A stretch of DNA of 64,000 nt from Evansella clarkii (GTDB lineage: Bacteria; Bacillota; Bacilli; Bacillales; Salisediminibacteriaceae), in assembly GCF_002019695.1 (NCBI RefSeq), contig NZ_KV917376.1, forward strand, positions 1,449,293-1,513,292, read 5' to 3'. The notes below the pieces were generated by a model. It was not told where the DNA came from. It did not search any database and saw only the letters and a list, made by a program, of their open reading frames with translations. Made by a program: the position numbers and the translations under genes. Shown here one piece after another: positions 34,092 through 42,581 of the stretch. The first letter of the stretch is position 1. Each line of letters opens with the position of its first letter.

Positions 34092-34571
34092 ATGAGTGCT
34101 CAAATGGGAAAAGATATTAGGGTGAAACAGGAATTCAATAAGTGGAAAAAGTTTTTTGAAGTAATAGATGGGTGCAATTTGGTTAATATGGGACTGGCGG
34201 ATGGACGGTACAAGATAGCTGCTCTGATTAAAGTTCCATGGCATGAGCATTTAAAAGCGCAGTACAATGAACATCCGGATAAAATTGGCTACCTGTATCC
34301 TCAGAGCAGCGGGATGAGGCTGGATATCGATTTTCCGTCTCAATCTGTAACAAAAGAGGAAGTTCAATCTATTATTGATCCCCAGCAAAGGATTCCTTAT
34401 TTTCCACCTGGGCAAAAAGCACCTGGGAGAAAATCATGGTGGCGCTTCAGGTCAGAAGCGTATGATACAGTTACAATAGTAATACGTGAAGATACATCAG
34501 GGATGATTGATTTATCGAGTCCGGAGGTGGAATTGCTTTTTAAACGGATGATTAATTATGCTCGATTATAG
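34092..34571 (+). CDS. unknown soluble protein
   Basis: 159 residues; ATG 34092 with AAGGGAGAG upstream. A mixed alpha/beta protein with no signal or membrane helix; distinctive segments are IPYFPPGQKAPGRKSWWRFRSE and SSPEVELLFKRM. It is 47 bases upstream of the next small gene, probably one transcript. Family not recognised. Confidence 0.6.
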   Translation: MSAQMGKDIRVKQEFNKWKKFFEVIDGCNLVNMGLADGRYKIAALIKVPWHEHLKAQYNEHPDKIGYLYPQSSGMRLDIDFPSQSVTKEEVQSIIDPQQRIPYFPPGQKAPGRKSWWRFRSEAYDTVTIVIREDTSGMIDLSSPEVELLFKRMINYARL

Positions 34572-34618
34572 TACATATAACTCAACTCTATACTAATCGA
34601 CAGAGAGGGGCCATTAGG

Positions 34619-34807
34619 ATGTTTCCTAATACTATAAAAAGAAATGAACAAACTTATCACATAATTGATGAAGGTTTAAGCTACGGAGATTTAAAAGAAA
34701 TGTTAATGGCCCAATCGAATATTTATGCTCTAGTAAATGAGAGCCTTGAGCCTGATCAAACATTACTGACCACCCGTTCAGGCCAAATTTATCAGATTTA
34801 TTTATAA
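34619..34807 (+). CDS. unknown 62-residue protein
   Basis: ATG with AGAGAGGGG 9 bases upstream. A small ubiquitin- or ThiS-sized alpha/beta protein (EGLSYGDLKEMLMAQSN, LLTTRSGQIYQIYL) without motifs I recognise. It is followed by a 57-base inverted repeat that separates it from the convergent gene at 34947. Confidence 0.5.
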   Translation: MFPNTIKRNEQTYHIIDEGLSYGDLKEMLMAQSNIYALVNESLEPDQTLLTTRSGQIYQIYL

Positions 34808-34853
34808 GTTATTTCATTTTTTTATCTACAGAGTAGGATCTTTTGGACAGAAG

Positions 34854-34910
34854 TATACTCCCCATAAGTAGCCAGTTTTATTTTTTTCTGTCTACCTATA
34901 GGGGAGTATA
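34854..34910. terminator. long inverted repeat between convergent genes
   Basis: TATACTCCCC-A-TA..GTAG (34854) pairs with CTAC..TATAGGGGAGTATA. There is no T tract directly after either arm, but the internal loop has TTTTATTTTTTT. A bidirectional terminator or RNA-stability hairpin is likely. Confidence 0.5.
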
Positions 34911-34946
34911 TCATTAGTAAGAGTCATTTTTTATTTCTTTTTTTCT

Positions 34947-35375
34947 TTAATTAAATGTAGCTTTATCTAAACTTACTTCTCTAGTTGAGAGTTTATTATC
35001 CCAGTTATATGCAGGAACTTTAAAACTACCTATTCTAATTGCTCTTTTTGTCTCATTTACTAGTGTGTCTTTCCAACTGTCATTTTCCGTGGTAATTAGT
35101 GAAAATGGTACTGCTCCTATTCTTTCAGATAGATTCTCAGCCTCAACTTCCTGACGATGAAAAGCCTCTCCAAACATAGGACGATGTGAATCCACCATGC
35201 CACAATAAGAATTTACTGTAATATTAATTTCTTCTTCAATTTTTTTGGGGGTTAAGTCGATTGATAGCTTGAAGGATTCTCCTAAGTAATCTCCCGTCAA
35301 CTCAAATGGTTCATCAAAAATATTCTTAACTTTGTTGGCAATAGCGACTACTTCCTCATCAGTTAATTTACTCAT
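34947..35375 (-). CDS. unknown acidic protein
   Basis: 142 residues; ATG 35375 with AGGAGGATATTTA upstream. Soluble and acidic, with no signal peptide; segments such as ANKVKNIFDEPFELTGDYL and YCGMVDSHRPMFGEAFH are not ones I recognise. It lies 155 bases downstream of the flagellin gene in the same direction, but a separate site suggests its own expression. Confidence 0.6.
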   Translation of the reverse strand: MSKLTDEEVVAIANKVKNIFDEPFELTGDYLGESFKLSIDLTPKKIEEEINITVNSYCGMVDSHRPMFGEAFHRQEVEAENLSERIGAVPFSLITTENDSWKDTLVNETKRAIRIGSFKVPAYNWDNKLSTREVSLDKATFN

Positions 35376-35530
35376 TAAATATCCTCCTATATAACTAAGA
35401 CTTATTAACTAAATATAATATACCAAATATAAGATTATTAATCAAATTTTTCCATTATAGTTGTTTTATTGCGGGAGATTAGAATGTTTCATAAAGTGAT
35501 TTTTCGTCTGTCTCCAAGCTGGGATGCTGA

Positions 35531-36997
35531 TTATTGCAGCAGCTGAAGGATACCCTGCGGCTGCTGGTTTGCCTGGGCAAGCATGGCTGTTGCTGACTGG
35601 TTAAGGATATTGCGCTTTGTGTATTCCACCATTTTTAGAGCCATATCTGCATCAGCAATGCGGGATTCTGAAGAGGTGATGTTTTCCGCATAATTAGCTG
35701 TTCTTTGGAGAGAATGTTCGAGTGCGTTTTGATAGGCTCCCCATTTGCTGCGCTCGGCTGAGACCGTTTCAAGGGCCCGGTCCAGTATTTTAATTGCCTC
35801 CTGTGGGGAGGAAACGACATCGAGAGCATCTATACCCAGTGCTTCAGCTCTTGCATCAGTCAGCAGAATTTCGAATTCTTCCCCTGAGTTTGCTCCGGTC
35901 TGCAGGGTAATGAGAGGCTGATCATAATTACGGCCTCCGCCAGAATCTGTTGTTACATAATCCGCAAGCTCTTCCAGGCTGTCCCCAAAATTGCTGTTTA
36001 TATCAAAATAGCGTTTTTCGGGGTTCTCTTCGGAAAGAGGGGTCGCTAACTGTGATAACTGTGAGTATGTACCTGAGTCACTGGTAGTGCTGACAATTGT
36101 GGTGTTAATGCCTTCGTTTCTTAATACTTCTGCTACTTCAGCAGTTGAGTATTCAGATAATCCAGTTGTTTCCCGGTCGTGGTTTGGTGCGTCAGTTAAT
36201 AAGATAAATTGCTTTGAGGCGCCGGCTGCAAAATCAAAGGACAGAGCTCCGTGTTCTGGGTCCATTATTGCTTCCAGCCCAGACTCGGGCCAGTCGCCGC
36301 CCCCATAAATATTAATATTCTGCAGCTGCTCTCTGAATTCATCGACATTCCCTGTGAAAGGATATTTCACAACAGGAGGATCCATTTCAACTTCATGAAT
36401 ATCAGAATATGTAACTAAACCGTAACGGACAGTGATTTCATTTCTTGTTAAACTTTCGGTAAAAACACTTAAATTAGCAATTACGTTAGAGATTGGGCCA
36501 CCCATACTGCCAGTACGGTCGATAATAAAAACGATATCGGCTTTCCCTGTCACAGTTCCATCGTCATTTTCAACTTTCTGTGTTTTAACAAGGGGGAGGA
36601 TGCCGTTAAAATCCGTTCCGTAAGCTGTATCATCAATACCTTTTTTAAGCTGGTCAATTTCACCCTGCATTTGTTTCCTGTCAAATAAGGTGTATGTGTC
36701 ATTGGCAGCCTGCACGGCCAGCTCTCTCATTCGCTGCAGCTGGTCCTGGATCGTAGCCAGGCCTCCTTCTGCTGTCTGAATCAAAGAGATGCCATCTAAA
36801 ATATTTCTGTCGGCCTGCTTTAACCCGCGAATTTGTGATTTCATCTTCTGGGAAATAGTCAGACCTGCAGCATCATCTGACGCACGGTTAATCCTGAGGC
36901 CGGACGATAATTTCTCCATCGTTTTAGCGGCGGCAGAGGTATTGCTTTTTAAATTGTTATAAGAATTAAGCGCCATGATGTTATTGTTTATGATCAT
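35531..36997 (-). CDS. flagellin with an inserted von Willebrand factor A domain
   Basis: 488 residues; ATG 36997 with AGAGGTAAA upstream. Residues 1-135 are a normal flagellin D0/D1 N-terminus (MIINNNIMALNSYNNL, LSSGLRINRASDDAAGL, MRELAVQAANDT, QGEIDQL). Residues about 390-488 are a normal C-terminal D1/D0 (LDRALETVSAERSKWGAYQNALEH, NITSSESRIADADMA, ILNQSATAMLAQANQ). Between them, residues 152-350 form a vWA domain: VFIIDRTGSMG with the MIDAS pattern D160-x-T162-x-S164, VRYGLVTYSD, YGGGDWPESGLEA (a hemicentin-type variant) and FILLTDAPNHD (D269). The filament should therefore expose a metal-dependent adhesion-type fold. A sigma-D promoter lies upstream. No other flagellar gene is adjacent. 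Confidence 0.93.
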   Translation of the reverse strand: MIINNNIMALNSYNNLKSNTSAAAKTMEKLSSGLRINRASDDAAGLTISQKMKSQIRGLKQADRNILDGISLIQTAEGGLATIQDQLQRMRELAVQAANDTYTLFDRKQMQGEIDQLKKGIDDTAYGTDFNGILPLVKTQKVENDDGTVTGKADIVFIIDRTGSMGGPISNVIANLSVFTESLTRNEITVRYGLVTYSDIHEVEMDPPVVKYPFTGNVDEFREQLQNINIYGGGDWPESGLEAIMDPEHGALSFDFAAGASKQFILLTDAPNHDRETTGLSEYSTAEVAEVLRNEGINTTIVSTTSDSGTYSQLSQLATPLSEENPEKRYFDINSNFGDSLEELADYVTTDSGGGRNYDQPLITLQTGANSGEEFEILLTDARAEALGIDALDVVSSPQEAIKILDRALETVSAERSKWGAYQNALEHSLQRTANYAENITSSESRIADADMALKMVEYTKRNILNQSATAMLAQANQQPQGILQLLQ

Positions 36998-37036
36998 AAT
37001 TTACCTCTATCATTAATTTAGGTCCTGTTTACTATA

Positions 37037-37064
37037 TTATCGGCAGATGAAGGCGGGACTTTTA
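37037..37064 (-). promoter_or_regulatory. sigma-D (flagellar) promoter of the vWA-flagellin gene
   Basis: On the minus strand: TAAA, 16 bases, GCCGATAA. This matches the sigma-D consensus TAAA-N15-GCCGATAT at the -35 completely and at seven of eight -10 bases. It lies 40 bases upstream of the flagellin ATG. Confidence 0.8.
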
Positions 37065-37080
37065 GCGGTGCCTTTTTAAC

Positions 37081-37118
37081 GGTGCCTGTCACCACCCGAA
37101 TTTTCTTGTTTCACGGCG
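37081..37118. repeat. dispersed repeat, copy 2
   Basis: GGTGCCTGTCACCACCCGAA, then TTTTCTTGTTTCAC. Shortly after comes a perfect hairpin GGGACGGTTT-TGGG-AAACCGTCCC (37151-37174); a fragment of the same motif, AGGGACGGTTCGG, occurs near 22751. Confidence 0.65.
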
Positions 37119-37271
37119 AATGTTTCACGCTGATTAGAGAAAAGAACACAGGGACGGTTTTGGGAAACCGTCCCTCTTCTTTCCATCGTTTCCAGAGTCC
37201 AATCGAGACTAATTCCAGGGGCGCTCCTGAATTAGCGGGTAATAGATTAGAAAAAGTATATTTTCTTAACA

Positions 37272-37305
37272 AAAATAACATCTCCTGACATGGAGATGTT
37301 ATTTT
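37272..37305 (-). terminator. intrinsic terminator overlapping the stop of the gene at 37299
   Basis: AAATAACATCTCC and GGAGATGTTATTT with a 6-base loop (TGACAT); read leftward it is followed by TTTGTTAAG. The stop codon lies in the arm. Confidence 0.75.
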
Positions 37306-37787
37306 GGGGTGACAAATAAATTATTGTAATCCACTTTTTTCAGCAATTCTTCACGGTACCTCTCCCGATTTGGATTTATTTCCTGTTCGTTAACCACCTT
37401 GTTCATCAATGTAACAAAGAATTTTTCCATTTCCCTCACAGGAAATCGTTCAGCGGGCGCCAGTTTAGCAGGTGGATGGGCAAGAAATTTGGTGCGTAAC
37501 CGTTTAGCCATTTTTCTTACTTCCTCCTGATTGAGAGAGTCTCTTTCCGCACTCCAAAGGGCTTGGTACAAAGATGATTGAAGGCGTTTCACGTGTAAAG
37601 AATGATTGGCTAATAGCTTAAAACGATTGAGGTACTCTTTGTCTGTTAAGACATAGAATACAAATGCGTTCCGTACCCTGCGGTCTGTTATAGTCTTTTT
37701 CAGCAGAGTATCAAAATCGCTTTCACCAAAAGCTAAAAAAACCTGTTCTTCTTTAACTAACTGAAAAAAGGCATCCTCTTTATTCAT
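37299..37787 (-). CDS. unknown basic protein downstream of a nucleotidyltransferase fragment
   Basis: 162 residues; ATG 37787 with AGGAAGGTG 6 bases upstream, the site lying in the end of the preceding ORF. All-helical and basic (KEEQVFLAFGESDFDTLLKKTI, AERFPVREMEKFFVTLMNKVV). It is coupled to the nucleotidyltransferase-like ORF at 37793, so the two form one unit, possibly a toxin-antitoxin-like or DUF pair. Function not recognised. Confidence 0.55.
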   Translation of the reverse strand: MNKEDAFFQLVKEEQVFLAFGESDFDTLLKKTITDRRVRNAFVFYVLTDKEYLNRFKLLANHSLHVKRLQSSLYQALWSAERDSLNQEEVRKMAKRLRTKFLAHPPAKLAPAERFPVREMEKFFVTLMNKVVNEQEINPNRERYREELLKKVDYNNLFVTPK

Positions 37788-37792
37788 CTTTT

Positions 37793-38110
37793 TCACCTTC
37801 CTTTCTTTTTGTGTTTCTCCCAATCACTTAAAAGGTCGTCTAAGCTGTTATAGCGACGTTCTGGCAAGATAGTATAGCCTAGATACTCTGTATATAACAT
37901 TTTTAACTTATTGATATCAGCATGGTCTAATATGCCTGAATTTAATACATCTTCCGTATCCTTTGTGGTTTGCTGGGTGGCAAACAGCTTTGAGATTATG
38001 AGAAGTTCAGCGGATGGTAACTCTACTCTGATATTATTAAAAGGCACATTTAACGTTTGAACGTCCTCATACACATCTTCCATTGGAGGAAGTTCCATTA
38101 CACTCTTCAA
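37793..38110 (-). pseudogene. C-terminal part of a nucleotidyltransferase-like protein (DUF6036 type)
   Basis: 105 codons. The segment VELPSAELLIISKLFATQQTTKDTEDVLNSG is the second half of minimal nucleotidyltransferases (a P/S-E-LLI-KL-x-KDxEDV pattern). The catalytic GS...DxD half is absent. The DNA upstream (38112 onward) instead carries the end of an antitoxin gene on the other strand, so the gene was probably truncated by recombination. A short intact domain is possible but less likely. Confidence 0.45.
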
Positions 38111-38340
38111 ATCATCGTTATATCAGAAGCTAGCAGAAGCTGAGGTGCAAATTCAGAACGGTGAAGAGCTTTTAGACGGAGAACAAGTTTCAAAGACCTG
38201 AAGAAAAAACAAGGAAGAAAATAATTATACAATTTAAGTTTACTCCAAAATCATTTGATAACCTTGAAGAAATCACTATTCATCGATAAACGAAGCTGAA
38301 AATGTTGTAATTATACGTGTTCTGTTCCCTAAACAAAATT
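38103..38340 (+). pseudogene. decayed ParDE/RelBE-type toxin-antitoxin pair
   Basis: One frame encodes LYQKLAEAEVQIQNGEELLDG followed by a stop (38196 region), the usual C-terminus of small ParD/RelB-like antitoxins. After it another frame encodes IQFKFTPKSFDNLEEITIHR and a stop at 38287, matching the first strand-helix of ParE/RelE toxins (FTPKA..DLEEI), and then NEAENVVIIRVLF, the next helix. Both genes lack their other parts. It is a remnant inferred from short matches. Confidence 0.4.
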
Positions 38341-38363
38341 TATCGGGATCTGATTTAGCATCA

Positions 38364-38400
38364 GGTGTCAGTGCCACCCCAAAAATCTCTTGTTTCACGG
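38364..38400. repeat. dispersed repeat, copy 3
   Basis: GGTGTCAGTGCCACCCCAAA, then AATCTCTTGTTTCACGGG, a diverged copy of the repeat at 37081. Confidence 0.5.
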
Positions 38401-38424
38401 GATTTCAGGGTTCATTCCCCCTTT

Positions 38425-38461
38425 GAAAAAAAGAGCAGTCACTAAAATTAGTGGCTGCTCT
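38425..38461 (-). terminator. intrinsic terminator of the acyl-catabolic operon
   Basis: AGAGCAGTCACT, loop AAAATT, AGTGGCTGCTCT (one G-T pair); read leftward it ends in TTTTTTTC. It lies 37 bases past the last AtoE gene. Confidence 0.88.
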
Positions 38462-38497
38462 GTATTGGTTTTCATTAAGAGGTTTAAGAACAACGAA

Positions 38498-39823
38498 TTA
38501 ATATAAGAAATAGATTAGAATGGACGTAAGAATACCAACCCAGATTGATAGCAGTATACAATAGCCCATTATGTGGCGAATATGAAGTCCTACTATGCTC
38601 AAGATAGGCAAAGCCCAGAATGGCTGAATGAGATTCGTCCAGGCGTCTCCCCAGCCAACAGCCATAGCAGTCTTGGAAGGATCTACTCCAAGCTGTAATG
38701 CAGCAGGCATCTGCAAAGGACCTTGGAGTGCCCATTGTCCTCCTCCTGAAGGTGCCAGAATATTAACGAATCCGGCTGCCCAATAAGAAAATACATTGAA
38801 GGTGTCGCTGGAGGCGACAGAGGCCATTCCATTAATGATTAACTCACCGAGTCCGGAATTTCCTAATAGAGCGATAATACCAGCGTAAAACGGAAACTGT
38901 AATATTATTGGTGAAATAGATGTGGCAGCATTTTTGAATGCTTCAGAGAAAGCTCCTAATGACCGGTGAAAGAAAAGGCCAGCTGATAAAAACAAAAGAT
39001 TAATAATATTTAAGTCCAGGTCACCGCCCTGAAAAAAGTGGCTGAATATAAATATTAAACCGATAAGCCCGGTAACCAAACCGAAAACAGGGGTAGTTTC
39101 TAACTTTTTAGCAGGAGTTAAATTAGCCTCCTCTGGTTCAGGATCAACTTTTGAAACTGTATCAGTTTTTGGTTTATAAGGGATGATTTCTTCATTATTC
39201 TTAGGTGCCATTAAGATTATAAATATTGGCAGTGTAACAACTAAAGAGAGGAAAATAATAATAGTAGACGGGTGGAATATGGTTTCTGATGTAGGTATTA
39301 CACCTATTAGATCAACCAGAAAATGATCAGATGTTGCGACTGTTAAGCCTATTGAACTGGAGAAACCGGCTGTATAAAGTACAGTAGGGGCATATGCAGA
39401 AGCAACGAGCAGCGGGAAGTGAGCCTGTTTATTACGTTTTCCAATTTCTCTTGCTAAAATTGCTCCCACAACAACCGCAAGTCCCCAGTTAATGTAGTAG
39501 GCAGCCGACGCAACCATAAAGGTGAGTACATAGGGCTTTTTTGAACCAGCCGAAAAGTCAGCAATTTTCTCTAGTGAACGTCTAATAAAAGGAACGGAAG
39601 CCAAGACCATTCCAGTCATTAGCAGCAGTACCATTTGCATTGTAAAAGCAAGGTATTCCCAGAATCCTTGCCCCCAGGATTGAACCAGAGCCAGCGGGGC
39701 TGATATGTTCATGAGCCAGCCAGCTATAAATACTAGCAAAGTAATCATGACGGCAATAACAAAGGAATCTGGCAGATACCTTTCAATCAAACGGGAAAAA
39801 CGATTAGCAACCTTTGAAAACAT
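38498..39823 (-). CDS. atoE: short-chain fatty acid transporter (AtoE family), second copy
   Basis: 441 residues; ATG 39823 with AGGAGG upstream. About 12 membrane helices, with family motifs ERYLPDSFVIAVMITLL at the start, QSWGQGFWEYLAFTMQMVLLLMTG, and APSGGGQWALQGP plus AVGWGDAWTNLIQPFWALP near the end. It would import butyrate/acetoacetate-type acids. It is the last gene of the operon, 103 bases after the amidase. The paralogue at 44211 starts the operon, so the cell has two non-identical transporters here. Confidence 0.88.
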   Translation of the reverse strand: MFSKVANRFSRLIERYLPDSFVIAVMITLLVFIAGWLMNISAPLALVQSWGQGFWEYLAFTMQMVLLLMTGMVLASVPFIRRSLEKIADFSAGSKKPYVLTFMVASAAYYINWGLAVVVGAILAREIGKRNKQAHFPLLVASAYAPTVLYTAGFSSSIGLTVATSDHFLVDLIGVIPTSETIFHPSTIIIFLSLVVTLPIFIILMAPKNNEEIIPYKPKTDTVSKVDPEPEEANLTPAKKLETTPVFGLVTGLIGLIFIFSHFFQGGDLDLNIINLLFLSAGLFFHRSLGAFSEAFKNAATSISPIILQFPFYAGIIALLGNSGLGELIINGMASVASSDTFNVFSYWAAGFVNILAPSGGGQWALQGPLQMPAALQLGVDPSKTAMAVGWGDAWTNLIQPFWALPILSIVGLHIRHIMGYCILLSIWVGILTSILIYFLY

Positions 39824-39926
39824 GAAAGTTCCTCCTAACGCTCATATTAATTCAAGACGAATTAAAGTGATTAATAAGTTTACAGGTCATCAATGGTTAA
39901 TCAGCAAATGGCACCAATATAATGGA

Positions 39927-41363
39927 TTATCCGACTGGCCTTTTTCCTGTCCAAGGATATGCTTGTTCAAAGGCATAAGACGTCTGCAGAATAGTCATTT
40001 CCTTGAACCTTGGAGCAATCAGCTGCATTCCAACAGGAAGACCTTTTTCAGTAAAACCGGCTGGCATGGAAGCTGCCGGATGGCCTGTTAGATTGAAAAG
40101 AGAAGTCAGCATCCAGTCAGTTCCTGGATTGGCTTTTATCCCATTAATTTCATCAGGACCTTTTAAATTATGGGGAAAGGGAGGGACGGCCAGGGTAGGA
40201 GTGATTAATAAGTCATATTCATTAAAAATTCCCTGTATCTTACCCCAAACATGACTCCTGATCCGTTCTACTTTTTTGTAGTCCATAATGTTGATCTCCC
40301 GTCCTTTAGTGATTATCTTTATGATATCTTCCGAGAGGTCATGACTATGTTTTTCCAGAAGGTGAGAGTAGTTAATTGCCATTTGGGAAAACCACAGAGT
40401 ATAAAAGGCCCGGTCGATTTCTTTTTTGGAGTAATTAAAGGACAATTCTACTTTTTCTGCTTTGCAGCCCAAACCTTCCAGCTTGTAAACACCCTGCTGC
40501 GTCAGTTTGTCTACTTCATGGTCAATGCGGAATAACCCTAAATCCCTGCTGTAGGCGACTTTCATTTCCTCAGGAAGTGCCAGTAACCTTTTTTCATCAT
40601 ATTCGATAGTTTCTGGTAAACAAAAAGGGTCCTTTTGATCCGGACCTGCCATGACAGAGTACATTAGATAGGCATCTTCAACAGTACGGGTGAGAGTACC
40701 TAAGTGGACAAAAGGGTTATGGGCGCTGAATAAGTTTTCTATATTCAGGTCAAACGGAATCCTTCCGAACGTAGGTTTAAATCCGTATACTCCGCACAGG
40801 CTTGCGGGGATGCGTATGGAACCTCCGCCGTCACTGCCTTCAGCCAACGGGACAAGGCCTGCTGCAACAGCAGCCGCGGATCCACCACTTGATCCGCCGG
40901 CTGTAAGGTTTGTATCCCAAGGATTTTTGGTTACTCCGAACAAGTCATTGTCAGTAGTTCCTTTATAGCCAAATTCAGGTGTGTTTGTTTTGCCAGTAAC
41001 TATAGCACCGGCAAGTTTTAACCTTTTTACACACTCACTGTCATGCTCAGGTATAAAGTTTTTATAGGCTCTCGATCCGAACGTCGTAGTGATTCCTTGT
41101 GTTGGTGTTAGGTCCTTGATTGCTGTTGGGATACCGTGCAGTAAGCCAAAACTTTCATTTTTCATAATTTTTTCTTCTGCGAGCCGTGCCTTGTTTCTGG
41201 CAGATTCTCCGGAGATGGTGCAAAAAGCATTTATTTCCGGGTTGATTTTGTTTATTCTTTCTATAGTTAAGTCCATTAACTCTACAGGCGACAATTCCTT
41301 CGAATGGATAAGCTTGTTTAATTGCGTAGCAGATAAGTAATGGAGGTCATTAGCTTCACTCAT
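39927..41363 (-). CDS. amidase (amidase-signature family)
   Basis: 478 residues; ATG 41363 chosen because AGGTAGGTG precedes it. Catalytic triad of the amidase signature: Lys in GIPTAIKDL (about 84), Ser in [16 protein letters not shown] (about 160) and the nucleophile Ser in [13 protein letters not shown] (about 184). Enzymes of this family hydrolyse many amides or act in nylon/indoleacetamide-type pathways. Its place after thiolase and acyl-CoA synthetase suggests release of a short-chain acid from an amide that the operon then degrades. Not GatA: there are no gatB/gatC genes beside it. Confidence 0.88.
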   Translation of the reverse strand: MSEANDLHYLSATQLNKLIHSKELSPVELMDLTIERINKINPEINAFCTISGESARNKARLAEEKIMKNESFGLLHGIPTAIKDLTPTQGITTTFGSRAYKNFIPEHDSECVKRLKLAGAIVTGKTNTPEFGYKGTTDNDLFGVTKNPWDTNLTAGGSSGGSAAAVAAGLVPLAEGSDGGGSIRIPASLCGVYGFKPTFGRIPFDLNIENLFSAHNPFVHLGTLTRTVEDAYLMYSVMAGPDQKDPFCLPETIEYDEKRLLALPEEMKVAYSRDLGLFRIDHEVDKLTQQGVYKLEGLGCKAEKVELSFNYSKKEIDRAFYTLWFSQMAINYSHLLEKHSHDLSEDIIKIITKGREINIMDYKKVERIRSHVWGKIQGIFNEYDLLITPTLAVPPFPHNLKGPDEINGIKANPGTDWMLTSLFNLTGHPAASMPAGFTEKGLPVGMQLIAPRFKEMTILQTSYAFEQAYPWTGKRPVG

Positions 41364-41375
41364 GATAAAAAACAC

Positions 41376-42566
41376 CTACCTTTTTACGTTTTCAATAACC
41401 ATGGCAATCCCCTGACCGCCGCCAATGCACAGGCTGGCAACACCGTATTGCAGGTTCCGTCTCTGTAATTGGTAGGATAGAGAAAGAAGGATTCTTGCTC
41501 CGCTTGCTCCTACCGGATGGCCGTAAGCTATAGCTCCTCCATTTACATTCGTTTTTTCCCGGTCAAGGCTAAGTTCTTTTTCAACTGCCAGATATTGAGC
41601 AGCAAACGCTTCATTCACTTCGAACAGATCGATATCCTGTAAGGAGAGCCCGGCTCTTTCAAGTGCTTTTGTAATTGCCGGGGCAGGGCCGATGCCCATA
41701 TAGGAAGGGTCTACACCAGCTACACTCCAGGAGACAATTCTGCTCATAGGTTTCTTTTCATTACGGTGCACATAATCTTCGTTGGCTATAATGATGGAAG
41801 CTGCTCCATCGTTTATCCCGCTCGCATTTCCTGCGGTTACGGTACCTTGCTTTTTAAATGCAGGTCTTAAGCGCCTTAAGTCTTCTAAAGTAGTATTTGG
41901 CTTTATGTGCTCATCCTCCGTAAACAGTTTCTTTGATCCGTCCCGGGCTGGTAATGCAACAGCTGTTATCTCCGGGGTGCTTTCTCTGTTCACTCTTGCA
42001 GTTTCCGCTCTTGTTTGGCTTAAGAGAGCGTACTCGTCCTGTTCTTCTCTTGTAATACTATATTTTTCTGCAAGGTTTTCGGCTGTAATCCCCATAGGTG
42101 TACTGCAATTATGGTCTGTCAGTGTTCCTGTAAGCATGTCCTCGTATTCAATGCTCCCCATTTTCTTAACCTTGAACCTCTGGGTGAAGTTTACAAAAGG
42201 AGAGCGGGACATATTTTCAGCTCCTCCAGTAAGCGCCACTTCAGACTCCTCTGTAATAATACTTTGGGCTGCACTTACAACAGCCTGAAGCCCGGAACCG
42301 CATAACCGGTTTACAGTAAGTGCAGGGGTGGACTGTGGTACTCCAATGTTCAATGCGATGTGCCTGGATATATAAGCTGCGTTTATATGAGAATGGATAA
42401 CATTGCCAAAAACGACATTATCGATTTCTTCAGGAAGGACATTTGCGCGGAGCAGGGCTTCTTTTGAAGCTATTTCCCCCAATTGTGCAGCTGTTAAAGA
42501 TTTGAGAGAACCAGTAAATGAACCGAAGGGAGTACGTGCTCCATTCAGGATATAGATATTTTTCAT
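41376..42566 (-). CDS. acetyl-CoA acetyltransferase (thiolase)
   Basis: 396 residues; ATG 42566 with AGGAGG 8 bases upstream. Catalytic Cys in NRLCGSGLQAV (about 88), NVNGGAIAYGHPVGASGAR with His (about 345) and CIGGGQGIA with the second Cys (about 375). It cleaves acetoacetyl-CoA to acetyl-CoA or runs in reverse. Six residues upstream of the amidase start, probably translationally close. With the acyl-CoA synthetase it makes the central part of a short-chain acyl oxidation pathway. Confidence 0.93.
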   Translation of the reverse strand: MKNIYILNGARTPFGSFTGSLKSLTAAQLGEIASKEALLRANVLPEEIDNVVFGNVIHSHINAAYISRHIALNIGVPQSTPALTVNRLCGSGLQAVVSAAQSIITEESEVALTGGAENMSRSPFVNFTQRFKVKKMGSIEYEDMLTGTLTDHNCSTPMGITAENLAEKYSITREEQDEYALLSQTRAETARVNRESTPEITAVALPARDGSKKLFTEDEHIKPNTTLEDLRRLRPAFKKQGTVTAGNASGINDGAASIIIANEDYVHRNEKKPMSRIVSWSVAGVDPSYMGIGPAPAITKALERAGLSLQDIDLFEVNEAFAAQYLAVEKELSLDREKTNVNGGAIAYGHPVGASGARILLSLSYQLQRRNLQYGVASLCIGGGQGIAMVIENVKR

Positions 42567-42581
42567 AAACAACGCCTCCTG

